Translations under genes and position numbers: made by a program
Assembly: GCA_947651225.1 (NCBI GenBank)
Contig: CANSYK010000033.1
Coordinates: forward strand, 1 to 35,592
DNA length: 35,592 nt
Source: an uncultured bacterium
GTDB taxonomy: Bacteria; Bacillota; Clostridia; Lachnospirales; Lachnospiraceae
Direction of reading: 5' to 3'
Notes under the pieces: model-generated
Seen by the model: the letters and a program-made list of their open reading frames with translations, nothing else
What the model was told of the DNA's origin: nothing
Database searches by the model: none
Shown here: piece after piece, positions 7,936 through 14,713 of the stretch
Layout: every line of letters starts with the position of its first letter
Numbering within the stretch: the first letter of the stretch is position 1

Positions 7936-8973
7936 ATGGGTTTAGAAGAATATAAGGGTGTCTATGTCTTTGCACAGCAGGTAGACAATGAATTAAGCGG
8001 TATCGCTTTTGAATTACTTGGCAAAGCAAAAGAGCTTGCCGGTGACTTAAATACTGACGTTACAGCAGTTCTGATTGGTTCTGATGTAAAAGGTCTTACA
8101 GACCAGTTAGCAGAGTATGGTGCAGATAAGGTTATTGTTGTAGATGATCCTGAATTAAAGGAATATAGAACAGAGCCATATGCACATGCTTTATCATCTG
8201 TTATTAATGAGTACAAGCCGGAAATCGTATTGGTAGGAGCTACAGCAATTGGCCGTGATTTGGGTCCTCGTGTATCTGCAAGAGTAGCTACCGGTCTTAC
8301 GGCTGACTGTACCGTACTTGAGATTGGTGATTTCCCTCTTAATCCGATTCCAGGACAGGAGCAGAAACACAATCAGTTACTTATGACGCGTCCTGCGTTT
8401 GGCGGCAATACCATTGCTACCATTGCATGCCCAGATAACCGTCCTCAGATGGCAACCGTACGTCCTGGTGTTATGCAGAAGCGTGAGCCGGTTGCAGGCG
8501 CTAAGGCAGAGGTAATTGAGTATAATCCTGGCTTTACTCCAGATAACAAGTATGTTGAAATTGTTGATATTGTGAAAGAGCTTTCTGATACAGTAGATAT
8601 CATGGATGCCAAGATTCTTGTATCTGGTGGACGTGGTGTCGGCAGTCCAGAAAACTTCAAGATTCTGGATGACCTTGCAGCAGCAATTGGTGGTACTGTA
8701 AGCTGCTCCCGTGCTGTAGTAGACAGCGGCTGGAAGCCAAAGGAGTTACAGGTTGGCCAGACTGGTAAGACGGTTCGTCCAAATGTATATTTTGCAATTG
8801 GTATTTCTGGTGCAATCCAGCATACAGCAGGTATGGAAGAGTCTGATATTATCGTTGCAATCAACAAAGACAGCAATGCACCGATTTTCGATGTAGCTGA
8901 TTATGGTATTGTTGGCGATTTGAATAAGATTGTTCCAAAACTGACAGAGGAATTAAAGAAAGTAGTAAAATAA
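7936..8973 (+). CDS. etfA: Electron transfer flavoprotein, alpha subunit
   Basis: The 345-residue large Etf subunit. The C-terminal FAD domain shows GGRGVGSPENF, SRAVVDSGW, QVGQTGKTVRPNVY, GISGAIQH and INKDSNAPIF in the expected order. I chose ATG 7936 with GGTG six nt upstream; two in-frame GTG codons at 7924 and 7927 are possible but sit too close to AAGGA. It is the last gene of the operon, with a terminator 25 nt downstream. No rnf genes or butyryl-CoA transferase/kinase genes lie nearby. Confidence 0.94.
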   Translation: MGLEEYKGVYVFAQQVDNELSGIAFELLGKAKELAGDLNTDVTAVLIGSDVKGLTDQLAEYGADKVIVVDDPELKEYRTEPYAHALSSVINEYKPEIVLVGATAIGRDLGPRVSARVATGLTADCTVLEIGDFPLNPIPGQEQKHNQLLMTRPAFGGNTIATIACPDNRPQMATVRPGVMQKREPVAGAKAEVIEYNPGFTPDNKYVEIVDIVKELSDTVDIMDAKILVSGGRGVGSPENFKILDDLAAAIGGTVSCSRAVVDSGWKPKELQVGQTGKTVRPNVYFAIGISGAIQHTAGMEESDIIVAINKDSNAPIFDVADYGIVGDLNKIVPKLTEELKKVVK

Positions 8974-8997
8974 AAGTTTTTCATGAAAATAATGAGA

Positions 8998-9025
8998 GGG
9001 CAGTGTATGTTGCACTGCCCTTTTT
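8998..9025 (+). terminator. Rho-independent terminator of the butyryl-CoA operon
   Basis: GGGCAGTG (8998-9005) and CACTGCCC (9013-9020) form an 8-bp stem followed by TTTTT (9021-9025). Confidence 0.85.
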
Positions 9026-9090
9026 AAAGTTTATTTATTTGATAAGGGAAGATTGTTGCTTCCCCGTAGTAAAAATTATGCTGATGAATT

Positions 9091-9134
9091 GGATGGTTTT
9101 TCGCATGATGTTTAGAAGAGCCGTGAATAGTAAC
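9091..9134 (-). repeat. Palindromic repeat copy A (inverted, partial)
   Basis: The reverse complement of this 44-bp stretch matches the first 40 or so bases of copy D (13571-13626) with few differences: core TTCTAAACATCATGCGAAAAA and arm GTTACTATTCACGG. The second arm is missing or decayed. It sits just upstream of toxin locus 2. Confidence 0.6.
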
Positions 9135-9170
9135 GAAGAGTATGAAATGTAATTTTCACAAGGAAGAATT

Positions 9171-9202
9171 TTGTTGAGGATTCCATAAATGTATGATATG
9201 AT
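9171..9202 (+). promoter_or_regulatory. Promoter of toxin gene 2
   Basis: TTGTTG (9171-9176) is followed by two overlapping TATGAT boxes (9192-9197 and 9197-9202). The second has an extended -10 TG (9194-9195) but a long spacer (20 bp); the first has a short spacer (15 bp). Transcription would begin near 9204-9209. The exact -10 is uncertain. Confidence 0.45.
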
Positions 9203-9234
9203 ATTTGTACGGAAAAGCCCATGACAGGGTGGTA

Positions 9235-9292
9235 GCCTCCCAAGCTGTAATAACCGGTATTTTGTTAGGTGCCGGGTACATAGAAGGGAGGT
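9235..9292 (+). promoter_or_regulatory. Shine-Dalgarno-sequestering stem, toxin 2
   Basis: GCCTCCC (9235-9241) pairs with GGGAGGT (9286-9292), the toxin 2 ribosome site, with one G-U pair. The long loop holds a further CCGG/CCGG pairing (9254-9257 with 9272-9275). It corresponds to the 189-217 stem of locus 1. Confidence 0.55.
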
Positions 9293-9299
9293 GCGTAAT

Positions 9300-9422
9300 A
9301 TGACAGATGCAGACATAATATTGATTTTCATCGGGATACTTGGTTTGCTGATATCCTTTGGCAGTCTGTTTCTTGCGTTTCTGACCTTTCTTGATAAGAG
9401 GAACGGTAAGAGAAAAAAATAA
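9300..9422 (+). CDS. Small hydrophobic toxin (holin-like/type I toxin), copy 2
   Basis: A 40-residue peptide starting at ATG 9300, eight bases after GGGAGG. It has a short acidic N-terminus (MTDAD), a long hydrophobic segment (about residues 6-31) and a basic tail, LDKRNGKRKK. It is longer than and diverged from copy 1, but shares the plan of membrane helix plus D-(K/R)-x-N-(G)-K-R-K tail. The surroundings also match: a promoter, an SD-masking stem and a facing antisense promoter. The AAA-rich tail codons provide the U-tract of the antisense RNA terminator. Toxicity is inferred from family resemblance. Confidence 0.72.
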   Translation: MTDADIILIFIGILGLLISFGSLFLAFLTFLDKRNGKRKK

Positions 9423-9423
9423 C

Positions 9424-9449
9424 GCCTCCCCTGTCCACCCAGGAGAGGC
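9424..9449 (-). terminator. Intrinsic terminator of antisense RNA 2
   Basis: An 8-bp stem with one mismatch (9424-9431 with 9442-9449). On the minus strand the tract TTATTTTTTTC follows, encoded by the complement of the toxin's terminal lysine codons and stop. Confidence 0.7.
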
Positions 9450-9518
9450 ATCTCTCATTGAGAGATAAATAGCCTAAACTTGGGAACGTCCACTTTGGAG
9501 TGGAAACTGTCCGTATGA

Positions 9519-9547
9519 AGAAACACCTGTTACCAGCAGGTGTTTCT
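9519..9547. terminator. Hairpin ending toxin mRNA 2
   Basis: AGAAACACCTG (9519-9529) and CAGGTGTTTCT (9537-9547) form a perfect 11-bp stem followed by CTTTA on the plus strand. It probably terminates the toxin mRNA, and forms the 5' hairpin of the antisense RNA on the other strand. Confidence 0.6.
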
Positions 9548-9559
9548 CTTTATGTGATT

Positions 9560-9588
9560 AATATAACATAAATGGTTAGTGATTTCAA
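9560..9588 (-). promoter_or_regulatory. Promoter of antisense RNA 2
   Basis: On the minus strand, TTGAAA (9583-9588), a 17-bp spacer and TATATT (9560-9565) with an extended -10 TG. This is close to consensus and stronger than the toxin promoter, as expected for an antitoxin RNA. Confidence 0.7.
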
Positions 9589-9609
9589 GCAGTTTCTTAT
9601 TTGGCTGCT

Positions 9610-9636
9610 GTTACTGTCTGCTTCGTGACCAGTAAC
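9610..9636. repeat. GTTACTG/CAGTAAC inverted repeat downstream of toxin locus 2
   Basis: GTTACTG (9610-9616) and CAGTAAC (9630-9636). The right side, CGTGACCAGTAAC, resembles the arm of repeat D. Another CAGTAAC lies at 9647-9653. It is equivalent to 553-579 at locus 1. Confidence 0.45.
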
Positions 9637-9678
9637 ACAGAGCGAGCAGTAACAAGGTTGGAAGTAGGAGGAAAATTT

Positions 9679-11181
9679 ATGCGTGGTATTGATACACAGA
9701 CAAAGAAAATCAGGGGAAAAGTATTGGAGGAAGTAGCGCGTGCGGCATTTCGGCCTGGTGATGTAAGCCATGAGATGGAGGAAATTCCCTTTCGGATTAC
9801 GCCTGCTGATGATCCACAATACAGTGAAAGTATCTGGAGGGAGCGTGCAATTGCTTCGGAGCGTGTACGTCTTGCGATGGGGCTGTCTTTGCGCCCATTA
9901 GACAGGCCAGTTCATGTGACAGAAGGTTATGAGGACAGCAGTATTACGGAGAAATATTATGAGCCACCGCTTATGCAGGTAATTCCTTCGGCATGTGATA
10001 TGTGTGAGGATAATAAAATAGAAGTTACCAATATGTGTCGTGGCTGTGTTGCCCATCCATGTATGGAAGTTTGCCCGAAAGATGCAGTTTCTATGGAAAA
10101 AGGGCATGCTGTGATTGACCAGGAGAAATGTATTAAATGTGGGAAGTGCATTGCAATTTGTCCATACCATGCAATCAGCAAGAGAACCCGGCCTTGCTCG
10201 GAAGCGTGTGGAATTGATGCAATTGAAAGTGATGCACATGGAAGGGCGAAAATCAACAATGAGAAATGTGTATCCTGTGGACAGTGCATGGCAAGTTGCC
10301 CATTTGGAGCGATTTCTGATAAATCTCAGATTTTTCAATTAATCCGTTCTATCATCCAGGGCGGCGAGATTATTGCAGAAATTGCACCTGCCTTTGAAGG
10401 GCAGTTTGGAGCAGATATTACACCAGCGCAGATTAAGGCAGCTTTAAAGGACATTGGATTTTCCAAGGTTTATGAGGTTGCGCTTGGAGCTGATATTGGG
10501 GCAGTATCGGAGGCACATCACTATGTAAAAGATGTTGTAAATGGTGATTTGCCATTTTTGCTGACTTCTTGCTGTCCGGCATGGTCGATGCTTGCAAAAA
10601 AATATTTTCCAGAAACTATTGGCAGTATTTCGCAGGAATTGACACCGATGGTCGCAACGGCACGCAGTATTAAGAAAAAGCATCCGAATGCAAAGGTGGT
10701 ATTTATTGGACCATGTGCGGCAAAAAAACTGGAAGCATCTAGTGAGGAAATCCGCAGTGATGTAGATTTTGTAATTACTTTTGAGGAATTAAAGGCCATT
10801 TTTAATGCAAAAGACATTGATTTTAGCAAATATGAACCAGGGCGTGCAATGCATGATGCGACAGGGGCAGGACGAGGCTACGCTGTTGCGGGCGGGGTGG
10901 CATGTGCGGTGGAACAGTGCATTCAGGAATACTATCCAGGAACAGAAGTGTTGATTGAGCATGCAGAAGGGTTGACAGAGTGTAAGAAAATGCTTTTACT
11001 TGCAAAGGCAGGGAAAAAGGACGGCTGCATGATTGAGGGAATGGGATGTCCAGGAGGCTGTATTGCTGGTGTTGGTACGATTTTATCCATTCCAAAGGCG
11101 AAGCTTGCCGTGGAGAAATCGGTAAGGGAATCTACGGTAAAGGTTCCGCCGAAAGATTTGCTTGAAATTGAACTGGATTAG
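9679..11181 (+). CDS. [FeFe] hydrogenase, monomeric (group B-like)
   Basis: Produces H2 from reduced ferredoxin in the cytoplasm. I chose ATG 9679 (500 residues) because AGGAGG lies just upstream; sequence before it is not protein-like. Residues 100-210 carry cysteines for Fe-S clusters, including CIKCGKCIAICP (151-162) and CVSCGQCMASCP (197-208). The H-cluster motifs follow: L1 TSCCPAW (296-302), L2 GPCAAKK (344-350, where group A has MPC) and L3 EGMGCPGGC (453-461). The Gly at L2 and the short N-terminus point to group B. No maturation genes (hydE, hydF, hydG) are nearby. Its position after the Bcd-Etf operon suits disposal of ferredoxin electrons. Confidence 0.9.
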   Translation: MRGIDTQTKKIRGKVLEEVARAAFRPGDVSHEMEEIPFRITPADDPQYSESIWRERAIASERVRLAMGLSLRPLDRPVHVTEGYEDSSITEKYYEPPLMQVIPSACDMCEDNKIEVTNMCRGCVAHPCMEVCPKDAVSMEKGHAVIDQEKCIKCGKCIAICPYHAISKRTRPCSEACGIDAIESDAHGRAKINNEKCVSCGQCMASCPFGAISDKSQIFQLIRSIIQGGEIIAEIAPAFEGQFGADITPAQIKAALKDIGFSKVYEVALGADIGAVSEAHHYVKDVVNGDLPFLLTSCCPAWSMLAKKYFPETIGSISQELTPMVATARSIKKKHPNAKVVFIGPCAAKKLEASSEEIRSDVDFVITFEELKAIFNAKDIDFSKYEPGRAMHDATGAGRGYAVAGGVACAVEQCIQEYYPGTEVLIEHAEGLTECKKMLLLAKAGKKDGCMIEGMGCPGGCIAGVGTILSIPKAKLAVEKSVRESTVKVPPKDLLEIELD

Positions 11182-11196
11182 ATATGGTAAGTATAG

Positions 11197-11283
11197 GTTA
11201 CTATTTACGGCTGTTTTTGCATTACCAGACGGCATCGCCGGATGGTTTTTCGTATGATATTTAGAATAGCCGTGAATAGTAAC
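11197..11283 (-). repeat. Palindromic repeat copy B (inverted, with enlarged centre)
   Basis: The arms at 11197-11212 and 11268-11283 pair over 16 bp with one G-T mismatch/wobble. Positions 11241-11283 closely match copy A; the centre is about 30 bp longer than in copies C and D. It lies between the hydrogenase and uppP and could fold as a terminator-like hairpin. Confidence 0.6.
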
Positions 11284-11326
11284 AAGTATAGCGCTTTTAA
11301 GGAAGAAGTGTGCCATATAGCGTATT

Positions 11327-11355
11327 TTAGAAGAAATTAGTGCATACGATATAAT
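11327..11355 (+). promoter_or_regulatory. Possible uppP promoter
   Basis: A perfect TATAAT (11350-11355) with a weak -35, TTAGAA (11327-11332), 17 bp upstream. Confidence 0.4.
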
Positions 11356-11388
11356 GAATATGTTGGCGAAAAGGAAAGGGGGATTTTT

Positions 11389-12204
11389 GTGGAGATTTTA
11401 AAAGCAATATTATTTGGAATTATTGAAGGGATTACGGAGTGGCTGCCGATTAGCAGTACTGGGCATATGATTTTACTAGATGAATTTGTTCAGTTATCAA
11501 TGTCAGAAGTATTTAAAGAAATGTTTTTGGTGGTAATCCAACTGGGAGCTATTTTAGCAGTTGTCGTTCTGTTCTGGAAGGAAATATGGCCCTTCACGAC
11601 GCCACAAAAGGGGTGGATTAAAAAAGATATTTTTTCTATGTGGTTTAAAATTGTAGCAGCTTGTATTCCTGCTGTTATTTTGGAGCTTGTATTTGGTGAT
11701 AAGATGGAAGAGCTGTTTTACAATTACCAGACTGTGGCGATTATGTTAATCGTTGTTGGTATTCTTTTTATTCAGGTAGAACAGTGGAATAAGGGCAGAG
11801 AGGCAAAGATTGTCAGTATTGATGGTATTACGTTTCGCATTGCCTTTTATATAGGAATTTTTCAGTTGGTTGCCGCAGTTTTTCCAGGAACATCACGTTC
11901 TGGCGCAACGATTATTGGAGGGCTGATTCTGGGACTTTCCAGAATTGTGGCGGCAGAATTTACGTTTTATTTGGCAGTTCCAGTAATGTTTGGGGCAAGT
12001 TTTTTAAAACTTTTAAAGTTCGGACTACATTTTTCAACTTTGGAGCTTAGTGTATTACTTGTTGGAATGGTTACGGCGTTTTTAGTTTCTATATTCGTAA
12101 TTCATTTTCTGATGGGTTATATTAAAAAACATGATTTTAAGGTGTTTGGCTGGTATCGAATTATCCTTGGTATTGTTGTGATTCTGGCATTTCTTATTAT
12201 ATAA
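11389..12204 (+). CDS. uppP: Undecaprenyl-diphosphatase (BacA/UppP family)
   Basis: Membrane phosphatase that recycles undecaprenyl pyrophosphate, the lipid carrier for peptidoglycan, teichoic acid and capsule precursors. The 271-residue protein starts with GTG 11389 after AAAGGGGGA. It is hydrophobic throughout, with about eight membrane segments, and shows both signature motifs: GITEWLPISSTGH (residues 14-26) and PGTSRSGATI. It seems to be a single-gene unit, with repeats B and C on either side. A lipid-carrier phosphatase fits the two glycan loci in the window, although it is not adjacent to them. Confidence 0.95.
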   Translation: MEILKAILFGIIEGITEWLPISSTGHMILLDEFVQLSMSEVFKEMFLVVIQLGAILAVVVLFWKEIWPFTTPQKGWIKKDIFSMWFKIVAACIPAVILELVFGDKMEELFYNYQTVAIMLIVVGILFIQVEQWNKGREAKIVSIDGITFRIAFYIGIFQLVAAVFPGTSRSGATIIGGLILGLSRIVAAEFTFYLAVPVMFGASFLKLLKFGLHFSTLELSVLLVGMVTAFLVSIFVIHFLMGYIKKHDFKVFGWYRIILGIVVILAFLII

Positions 12205-12271
12205 CATCGTACTAATACAGTATTACATTAATTTTGAAATAATAGGTGCTTGATATTTGTGTCAGGATAAG

Positions 12272-12376
12272 GTGGAGGAAGGAGGCAATGCGGTGGCATT
12301 GGTGACTGACGACAACGCAGTACTGGCGCAAAAGGCAGGTGCATATTACTCGAAAATTAATACAATGATGTACTAG
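12272..12376 (+). other. Gene-poor region with a possible 34-codon ORF or gene remnant
   Basis: The uppP-hydrolase gap (12205-12568) holds repeat C and one short frame from GTG 12272 to TAG 12374. The predicted 34-residue peptide looks protein-like (it contains ALVTDDNAVLAQKAGAYYSK) but matches no family I recognise and has no well-placed ribosome site. It may be the tail of a decayed gene. Confidence 0.15.
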
Positions 12377-12481
12377 TTATTACCAGTTCACTTAAGAGGG
12401 AAAATGCGTTAAAATGGAAGTGTGGAAGAATATTCAAAATTAATTGTTCCATAGTTTTTCATAAAAATAAAATAATAATAT

Positions 12482-12537
12482 GTTTCTATTTACAGCTATT
12501 CTAAACATTATGCGAAAAAACAGCCGTGAATAGTAAC
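12482..12537 (+). repeat. Palindromic repeat copy C (56 bp)
   Basis: The arms 12482-12497 and 12522-12537 are imperfectly complementary. The centre, with TTCTAAACATTATGCGAAAAA, matches copy D closely. Length and orientation are the same as copy D. It lies just upstream of the hydrolase gene. Confidence 0.65.
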
Positions 12538-12568
12538 AATAATATAAGTTATAGGAAATACATAAAAG

Positions 12569-13564
12569 ATGAATAATATAGCTACAATTTTAAAAAAACG
12601 GAAAAAAATAATTATCATTATATTGGCATGTCTGATTGCGGCATATTTTTTTCTGGTCAATTTTCTTGTCAGTGCGGCATTGGTGCCTTCTTTTATGGAG
12701 AAGCTAGAGGCATTTGACCGGATTACGACGGAGAGTTATGCCATGCAGGTGCAGACGGAAGACATTAAAACAACACAGAAGCGGGCAATTGATGAAACAA
12801 GGGAATGGTTTAATGAGGCAAAATGCCAAAAGCTGGTCAAAGAATCGGAAGATGGATACGCTCTGGTGGCAGAGGAGTTTTTTTCAAAAGAGGAGAGTAA
12901 TAAGTGGGTACTTTTGCTGCATGGTTATACAGGTTGGAAAGAGGAAATGTATCCTTTTGCCCATTGGTACTATGAGAGAGGATTTCATGTGGTTGTGCCG
13001 GATTTGAGATGCCAGGGGGAAAGCGAAGGTGATTTTATTGGAATGGGATGGACAGATCATTTTGACGGGAAACTCTGGTTGGATTATATCTTATCACAGG
13101 ATGACAATGCCAAAATTGTGATTCATGGACAGTCTATGGGAGCCGCTGCTGCTTTGATAATGGCGGGGGACAATCTGGCAGAACAGGTGAAAATGGTAGT
13201 TTCTGACTGTGCCTATACGGATGCGTATTCTATGTTTGGGGAAAAGGTAAAAGAATGGTTCCATCTGCCTGCATTTCCAATAGTAGATACTGCCTGCCTG
13301 CTGTTAAAGCTTCGAGGTGGATATAATTTGAAAGATGCTTCTGCAATTGATGCGGTGAAAAAAAGTTCCGTTCCGATTTTATTGATTCATGGAGACCAAG
13401 ATGCGATGATTTCGGTTCAAATGGCAAGGGAACTGTATGATGCAGCAAATTGTGAGAAGGAGCTTTTGATTGTGGAAGGAGCAGGCCATGCGCAGTCACA
13501 GGATAAAGATCCAGAGGCGTATTATGGGGCAATTGATACATATATTGACAGGTACATGGATTGA
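12569..13564 (+). CDS. Membrane-anchored alpha/beta hydrolase
   Basis: A 331-residue serine hydrolase of the YqkD/BAAT-like 'dienelactone hydrolase/lipase' type. An N-terminal lysine-rich stretch and one membrane segment (about residues 14-38) anchor it, with the catalytic domain probably outside the membrane. Motifs in order: the oxyanion-hole region LLLHGYTGWKEE, PDLRCQGESEGD, nucleophile elbow HGQSMGAA, IHGDQDAM (acid) and GAGHAQS (catalytic His). The substrate is unknown. A weak AGGA site precedes ATG 12569, and repeats C and D flank the gene, so it is probably monocistronic. Confidence 0.8.
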   Translation: MNNIATILKKRKKIIIIILACLIAAYFFLVNFLVSAALVPSFMEKLEAFDRITTESYAMQVQTEDIKTTQKRAIDETREWFNEAKCQKLVKESEDGYALVAEEFFSKEESNKWVLLLHGYTGWKEEMYPFAHWYYERGFHVVVPDLRCQGESEGDFIGMGWTDHFDGKLWLDYILSQDDNAKIVIHGQSMGAAAALIMAGDNLAEQVKMVVSDCAYTDAYSMFGEKVKEWFHLPAFPIVDTACLLLKLRGGYNLKDASAIDAVKKSSVPILLIHGDQDAMISVQMARELYDAANCEKELLIVEGAGHAQSQDKDPEAYYGAIDTYIDRYMD

Positions 13565-13570
13565 TTTATC

Positions 13571-13626
13571 GTTACTATTCACAGATGTTCTAAACATCAT
13601 GCGAAAAACCAGCCGTGAACAGTAAC
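13571..13626 (+). repeat. Palindromic repeat copy D (56 bp)
   Basis: GTTACTATTCACAG (from 13571) and the right arm ending GTGAACAGTAAC (13626) pair imperfectly across a 24-bp centre. It is the best-preserved copy, beginning seven bases after the hydrolase stop codon. It could end hydrolase transcripts, but no U-tract follows. Confidence 0.7.
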
Positions 13627-13666
13627 CGATTTACAAAAAATTTACATTTTCTACATAGAGTGATAC

Positions 13667-13695
13667 TTGACAGAAGGAATAAAAATGCGTATTCT
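13667..13695 (+). promoter_or_regulatory. Consensus-like promoter of a candidate small RNA
   Basis: A perfect TTGACA (13667-13672), a 17-bp spacer and TATTCT (13690-13695). Transcription would start near 13702. Confidence 0.65.
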
Positions 13696-13701
13696 ATATA
13701 T

Positions 13702-13778
13702 TGTTAGTGGGGAAAACTGCTACCCTTTTTTCAATTCATACCTAAGGCATCCTGTACCCGCAGGATGCCCCCTTTTTT
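13702..13778 (+). ncRNA. Candidate small RNA
   Basis: A strong promoter (13667) and a textbook terminator (13746-13778) enclose about 77 nt without a usable reading frame or ribosome site. The RNA would carry GUUAGUGGGG and CUGCUACCC segments that may pair, then the terminator stem. It is not a known family to me. It could also be an attenuated leader of mecA, but mecA has its own promoter at 13882. Confidence 0.5.
13746..13778 (+). terminator. Rho-independent terminator
   Basis: GGCATCCTG (13746-13754) and CAGGATGCC (13761-13769) form a 9-bp stem with a 6-nt loop, followed by CCC and TTTTTT (13773-13778). Confidence 0.85.
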
Positions 13779-13881
13779 AAGGGGAGAATTTGAACTGTAA
13801 AAGGTGTGTTATGAGAAATATAGAAATATACGTGAACAGTATAAATTATAACAGATGGAAAAAACTACTGTCATAGAATGA

Positions 13882-13910
13882 TTGACATAATGGTTGATTG
13901 GGATTAAGAT
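13882..13910 (+). promoter_or_regulatory. Promoter of the mecA-rbgA-rnhB operon
   Basis: TTGACA (13882-13887), a 17-bp spacer and TAAGAT (13905-13910), 30 bp before mecA. Confidence 0.6.
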
Positions 13911-13939
13911 AGGAGTATTAGAGATAAGGAGGAAATCCT

Positions 13940-14701
13940 ATGGAATTTGAGAGAATTGGGAAGAACACGGTGCAATGCCATATGACTGTAGAAGAAATGA
14001 ATGATTATGGATTACGGATAGAAGACTTTTTTACAAATCAGGAGAAGTCCCGTAATTTTTTGGAACAATTGGTAGAGCGTGCAGAAGAGGAAATCGGCTA
14101 TGAGGTAGAGACAGGCATGATTTCTATGCAGCTAATGCGTATGCCAGATGATTCACTTGTCATTACGTTTTCTGACAGAGGGGAGGATGGTCTTCATAAT
14201 ATGCTGAACCAGCTTCAGAACCTTGCTGGAATGTTGGATGAAGGTACAGCGGAGACGATTGTTGATGCGATGTCCAGGGAATTGGGGGCGTCTTCGGAAG
14301 ATGAAGTCTACGAGGAAGAGGATATGCAGGCTGAGGAGACAGGGCATACCTATTCAAAGCGAAGAGAAACAAAGCAGCGGGAGAAGCAAAGAAGAAGCAC
14401 TACAACATCAAAGGTTTATCGGTTTGAAGATCTTACGATGTTAGAAAATTTTGCTTGCGCATTACATACAGAAAAGAACATTTCCAGTCGGCTTTACAGA
14501 AATACAGCAGGTGGGGAATGGTATCTTTTGGTGAAGAAAGGAAAGCTGAAAATTGAGGAATATCAAACCATCTGCCAGCAGCTTTCAGAGTATGGCTCAC
14601 TTTGTACAAAACAGCCTTTTATGGAGCAATATTGTAAGGAGCACTATGATTGTGTCATAGGAAAACAGGCATTACGGGTAGTAAAAGAATATGCGAGTTA
14701 G
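13940..14701 (+). CDS. mecA: Adaptor protein MecA
   Basis: A 253-residue adaptor that delivers substrates to the ClpC-ClpP protease. The N-terminal substrate-binding domain (about 1-85) begins MEFERIGKNTVQCHMT, close to the MecA consensus. An acidic-to-basic linker (about 115-155; EEEDMQAEE then KRRETKQREKQRR) leads to the C-terminal ClpC-binding domain (about 155-253) with VYRFEDL and the end VVKEY. AAGGAGG precedes the start. It opens an operon; the next gene begins 12 nt after its stop codon, which overlaps that gene's AGGAG. Confidence 0.88.
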   Translation: MEFERIGKNTVQCHMTVEEMNDYGLRIEDFFTNQEKSRNFLEQLVERAEEEIGYEVETGMISMQLMRMPDDSLVITFSDRGEDGLHNMLNQLQNLAGMLDEGTAETIVDAMSRELGASSEDEVYEEEDMQAEETGHTYSKRRETKQREKQRRSTTTSKVYRFEDLTMLENFACALHTEKNISSRLYRNTAGGEWYLLVKKGKLKIEEYQTICQQLSEYGSLCTKQPFMEQYCKEHYDCVIGKQALRVVKEYAS

Positions 14702-14713
14702 GAGAAGCTCTGA

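Larger units (their letters stand above)
9410..9553 (-). ncRNA. Predicted antisense antitoxin RNA, locus 2
   Basis: It would start near 9553 from the minus-strand promoter at 9560-9588 and end at a GC-rich hairpin (9424-9449) followed on the minus strand by TTATTTTTTT, about 140 nt in all. It contains four possible stems (9519-9547, near 9490-9503, 9451-9465 and 9424-9449) and is complementary to the whole trailer of toxin mRNA 2. Ends are estimates. Confidence 0.65.

Noticed and set aside
9601-9678. N-terminal extension of the hydrogenase from an in-frame TTG
   Set aside because: The predicted extension is not hydrogenase-like, overlaps the GTTACTG repeat, and AGGAGG clearly marks ATG 9679.
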